A DNA stretch of 64,000 bases from Beaufortia kweichowensis (Eukaryota > Chordata > Actinopteri > Cypriniformes > Gastromyzontidae), in NCBI GenBank assembly GCA_019155185.1, contig CM032794.1:2147988-2211987 (forward strand), in the 5' to 3' direction. A program made the translations under genes and the position numbers. The notes beneath the pieces were generated by a model. It made no database searches. It was given only the letters and a program-made list of their open reading frames with translations, and was not told the DNA's origin. Positions within the stretch are counted from its first letter, which is position 1, and each line of letters starts with the position of its first letter. Of this stretch, positions 61,351 to 64,000 are shown piece after piece.

Positions 61351-61480
61351 CACTGTATTTGTTAACATTAGTCTACAGAATTTATTCATTTTAGTTTGTT
61401 TATTTCAGCTAAATCAAATTTAACATTAGTTCATGCACAATGAACTAACATGAACAATTGTATTGGCATTAACTAGCATT
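61351..61480. repeat. Dispersed GTTAACATTAGT-type repeat fragment
   Basis: GTTAACATTAGT, AACATTAGTTCATGCACAAT and GAACTAACATGAACAATTGT are characteristic blocks of a common fish inverted-repeat DNA element. Fragmentary and non-coding. Confidence 0.4.
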
Positions 61481-63405
61481 AAAGTCAGGTTAGAAAATGC
61501 ATTTACTATTGTTAACAAATACAACCTTATTGTAAAGAGTTACCAATTTTTTCAAATCCAAAAGTACACGTATAAATCAAGCATGATGAAGAATGTGTTT
61601 GTAAACTTTCAGATGGTGGTGGAAAGTTGGCTGCTCATCACAGCACTTTCAACATGTCAGAAACTTTAACCCAAACTCTTTATTTCCTCTTTTCACAAAA
61701 GCCCCCCTATGTACAGTATTCACAAGCGACGTGCTACAAAAATAATGACGGCCCATTTTTAATAAGCCCACATGTGGAAGGCACTACTGCGTTTGTTTAT
61801 TAATTCCTGCTGATTTCTATATTAACACCGTTAGGTTAATGGCACAGGTATTTTATGTAATTGGATTTTTATTGCACCCTATAAGTATATAGCTATTAGT
61901 TAGCAACATAAAATTAAGCTCATGCTTTATAATGGTTCCTCGTCACAAGACACCATCAATGATTCTTTAAATAATTCATAACACAAGATATTTAAAGCAT
62001 TTTAGCCACACAGGATACTGTTCAAATTCAGTGAATGTGCTTGCACGTCTTTTGAAGGATCAAATAACCAAATTTCTGGTGAAAAGTTCAAGCAGAAAAT
62101 GTACACTTTAAAAGGGCTTTATCTAGTCACGATTAAATAAATAAAGGTAAAGTGGAAGAGAGAGTTGATGGGAAATCATCCCTATTCAAGAAATGCTATC
62201 AAATAATAGTCTAAAGACATATGAAGTCCGGTCATGTTGAAGCAGGACGAAAGTTAATCTCCTATTCAGGATACAAGTCATTTTGATATGAATAGTAAAT
62301 GCAAAGCCAGCAAAATATATCCAGATCATAGTTCTGATTCAGTGCATTGTGACAAGACAAAAAAGGAATAAAAGAATAATTTGGGTTGTCTAAACTCTTT
62401 TTATGCTAATGTTGGCTGATTTATTCAGACATCAGCACAGCCTATACAAATCCTATACAAGTAAATGTATGTTAAGTCTTTCTGATTTTAAAATGACTGT
62501 CAGCTGACTTTTACTACAAAACGCATACCATTTATGAATGCTATGGCAGCATTCGTGTTATCAATATCAAAAGGACAATACCACGCATTGCCTTTCGGAA
62601 AAATTAATGAATAGCTGACACGTGGGCCGACACGTCGCGAAGGCAGACAGACAGATTCTTTCCATCCAAACGTTTCGGTGCATATGTGACGGCATGGTGG
62701 GATGGGGGTGCATTGCATTGCATGGCCAGCAGAGCTTTGGGCATGCCAGGATCACGTGCTAGCCAGCTGGCATCTCATTCTGCGACAGTCTCTAAAAACC
62801 ATAGGGAACAGAACCTTAACCTATATGAGAGTATCCTGGCAGCTTCAAAGCCCATTATAAAAATACTCTGCTTTGAGCGGCTGCTCTATTTAGTGATCTT
62901 TGCCTTCTGCAGTGTCTATAAAGTGAAGCAATGAAAACAGGCACATTAAGAATGTCCTCAAGACAGGACGCAGTTTTATCCTTATAAATGATGGGCAATT
63001 AAAACTAGTGGGTTACATGACAACATGTGATGGACAAAATTGCAGTTTTATTACTTTGAATGGCTTAAAGTTCATTTAGCCTGATATTAGATATTGCAAT
63101 AAAAGTTCACTGCCTGTTTTATTTATACCTTTGCCAGCTTTTACAAATGACCCCAATACAATATGATGTGACATGTTCCCATCTTTCATTTCTCTGCACT
63201 GCTGATGGTACTACTGAATTGGAAACTTTAACTGAACTTACTGTTCCTCATCTGAGCTTATGTTGGTATTCAAAGCACTGGAATAATTGACAAACCAAAC
63301 ACGGTTGTCATGCATCACGCTTGCCTTATCACTATACTCTATATTCTCTTGCAGAATCTGTTATCTTTTATTAAATACTTACACGCCTTAAATCTACAGT
63401 GTTCA

Positions 63406-63532
63406 TGTAGTTCAATGGGTAGAGCAATGCATTAGCAACACAAAGGTCACAGGTTCGATTTCACACCGATATTGATAAAAAATGTATAGCTTCAATGCAC
63501 TATATGCATCTGCCAGAAGCATAAATATACAA
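63406..63532 (+). repeat. tRNA-derived SINE
   Basis: Contains an A-box-like GTAGTTCAATGGGTAGAGC and a B-box-like GGTTCGATTTC about 30 bases on, then a tail ending GCATCTGCCAGAAGCATAAA. The tail marks it as a SINE rather than a tRNA gene. Confidence 0.65.
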
Positions 63533-64000
63533 CAACTTTCTACTTTTGTGAAAGCAACTCGCAACTCTTGCAAATTTTCTAACATCACATAAACCGTGTC
63601 TTCCTTCTATGACAGTATTTTGGCAGCTTAGCTATTTTTGGTTGAGGAAAGAGTACAGTTGCCGTATATGACTCATGAGCCAATGAATAAACTCCATTAT
63701 TCCTTCAGTCACTAAACTATGAAATGATGAATCATACTCATTTCACAGGCAGGAGGAGGATATTAGTGTATTATCACGGCGTGGCATTAGCATGCTGTCT
63801 TTTTTACAGTCGTTTTGGAATATTGCAGGGCATGCAAACATAATTAGCGGGGAAAGACGAAGAATACTAAGAGCTGCTCGCCGGATGAACCCAAATATTC
63901 CCCTGTAACAAAGTAAGATCTCTATTTTACAGAACGGTGGAGTCTCCTGAATAAAAAGTCAATTCCCTAAAACTTCCTTTTCCAATGACCCATTTATGGG

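Larger units (their letters stand above)
53561..63405. other. 5' flank of ppargc1a, no gene seen
   Basis: Short ORFs only. Contains a CT microsatellite, a dispersed-repeat terminus near 59020-59090, a degenerate CATTCACT-type simple stretch at about 59545-59880 and a repeat at 61351-61480. In mammals, alternative muscle first exons lie about 14 kb upstream of exon 1, beyond most of this flank; I could not identify one here. Confidence 0.75.

Noticed and set aside
63406..63480. A functional tRNA gene
   Set aside because: A and B boxes are present but the acceptor stem does not pair and a SINE tail follows.

Overview
This is an animal nuclear genomic window, AT-rich and mostly non-coding, from a teleost fish, most likely a cyprinid. 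It contains one recognisable protein-coding gene, ppargc1a (PGC-1alpha, a transcriptional coactivator of mitochondrial biogenesis and oxidative metabolism). The gene lies on the minus strand and all 13 coding exons are in the window. The call rests on exon-by-exon translation. Every intron has GT-AG ends, and the exon phases agree throughout except for one 1-base problem in exon 8. The fish assignment rests on the protein sequence and on dispersed repeats that I recognise as typical of cyprinid genomes.

Layout in plus coordinates. 1-18.6 kb is 3' flank with no gene. It carries nested inverted-repeat elements near 3.5-4.1 kb, SINE relics near 8.9-9.2 kb, and a T-rich tandem array at 12.84-16.56 kb inside a 3.06-kb duplication. 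About 20.65-22.32 kb is the ppargc1a 3' UTR, whose true end is uncertain. 22.32-53.33 kb is the coding part, exon 13 to exon 1. Intron 2 is 11.3 kb, and the introns hold several short inverted-repeat transposons and microsatellites. 53.33-53.56 kb is a well conserved 5' UTR and proximal promoter. 53.6-64 kb is 5' flank with no recognised gene.

The predicted protein is about 1,135 residues if one missing C in exon 8 is allowed for; mammalian PGC-1alpha is about 800. Most of the excess is exon 5, which encodes 370 residues where the mammalian exon encodes roughly 70. It contains a RYMHSY...PPR motif and an extra LxxLL box (LSQLL). Their order and spacing resemble what I recall of mammalian PGC-1beta, which suggests an ancestral PGC-1 module that tetrapod PGC-1alpha lost. 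The usual parts are also present: N-terminal activation domain, LLAVL, LKKLL and LLKYL boxes, two TP-rich phosphodegron-like sites, the DHDY motif, an RS segment, an RRM and the conserved C-terminus.

Main points for follow-up: the exon 5 module; the exon 8 frame break (probably a sequence error; if real it removes the RRM); a GC-box/CCAAT/ETS cluster in intron 1 with a possible in-frame alternative first exon; an inverted transposon pair flanking exons 10-12 that could favour a circular RNA; and the 3' flank array with its duplicated flank.
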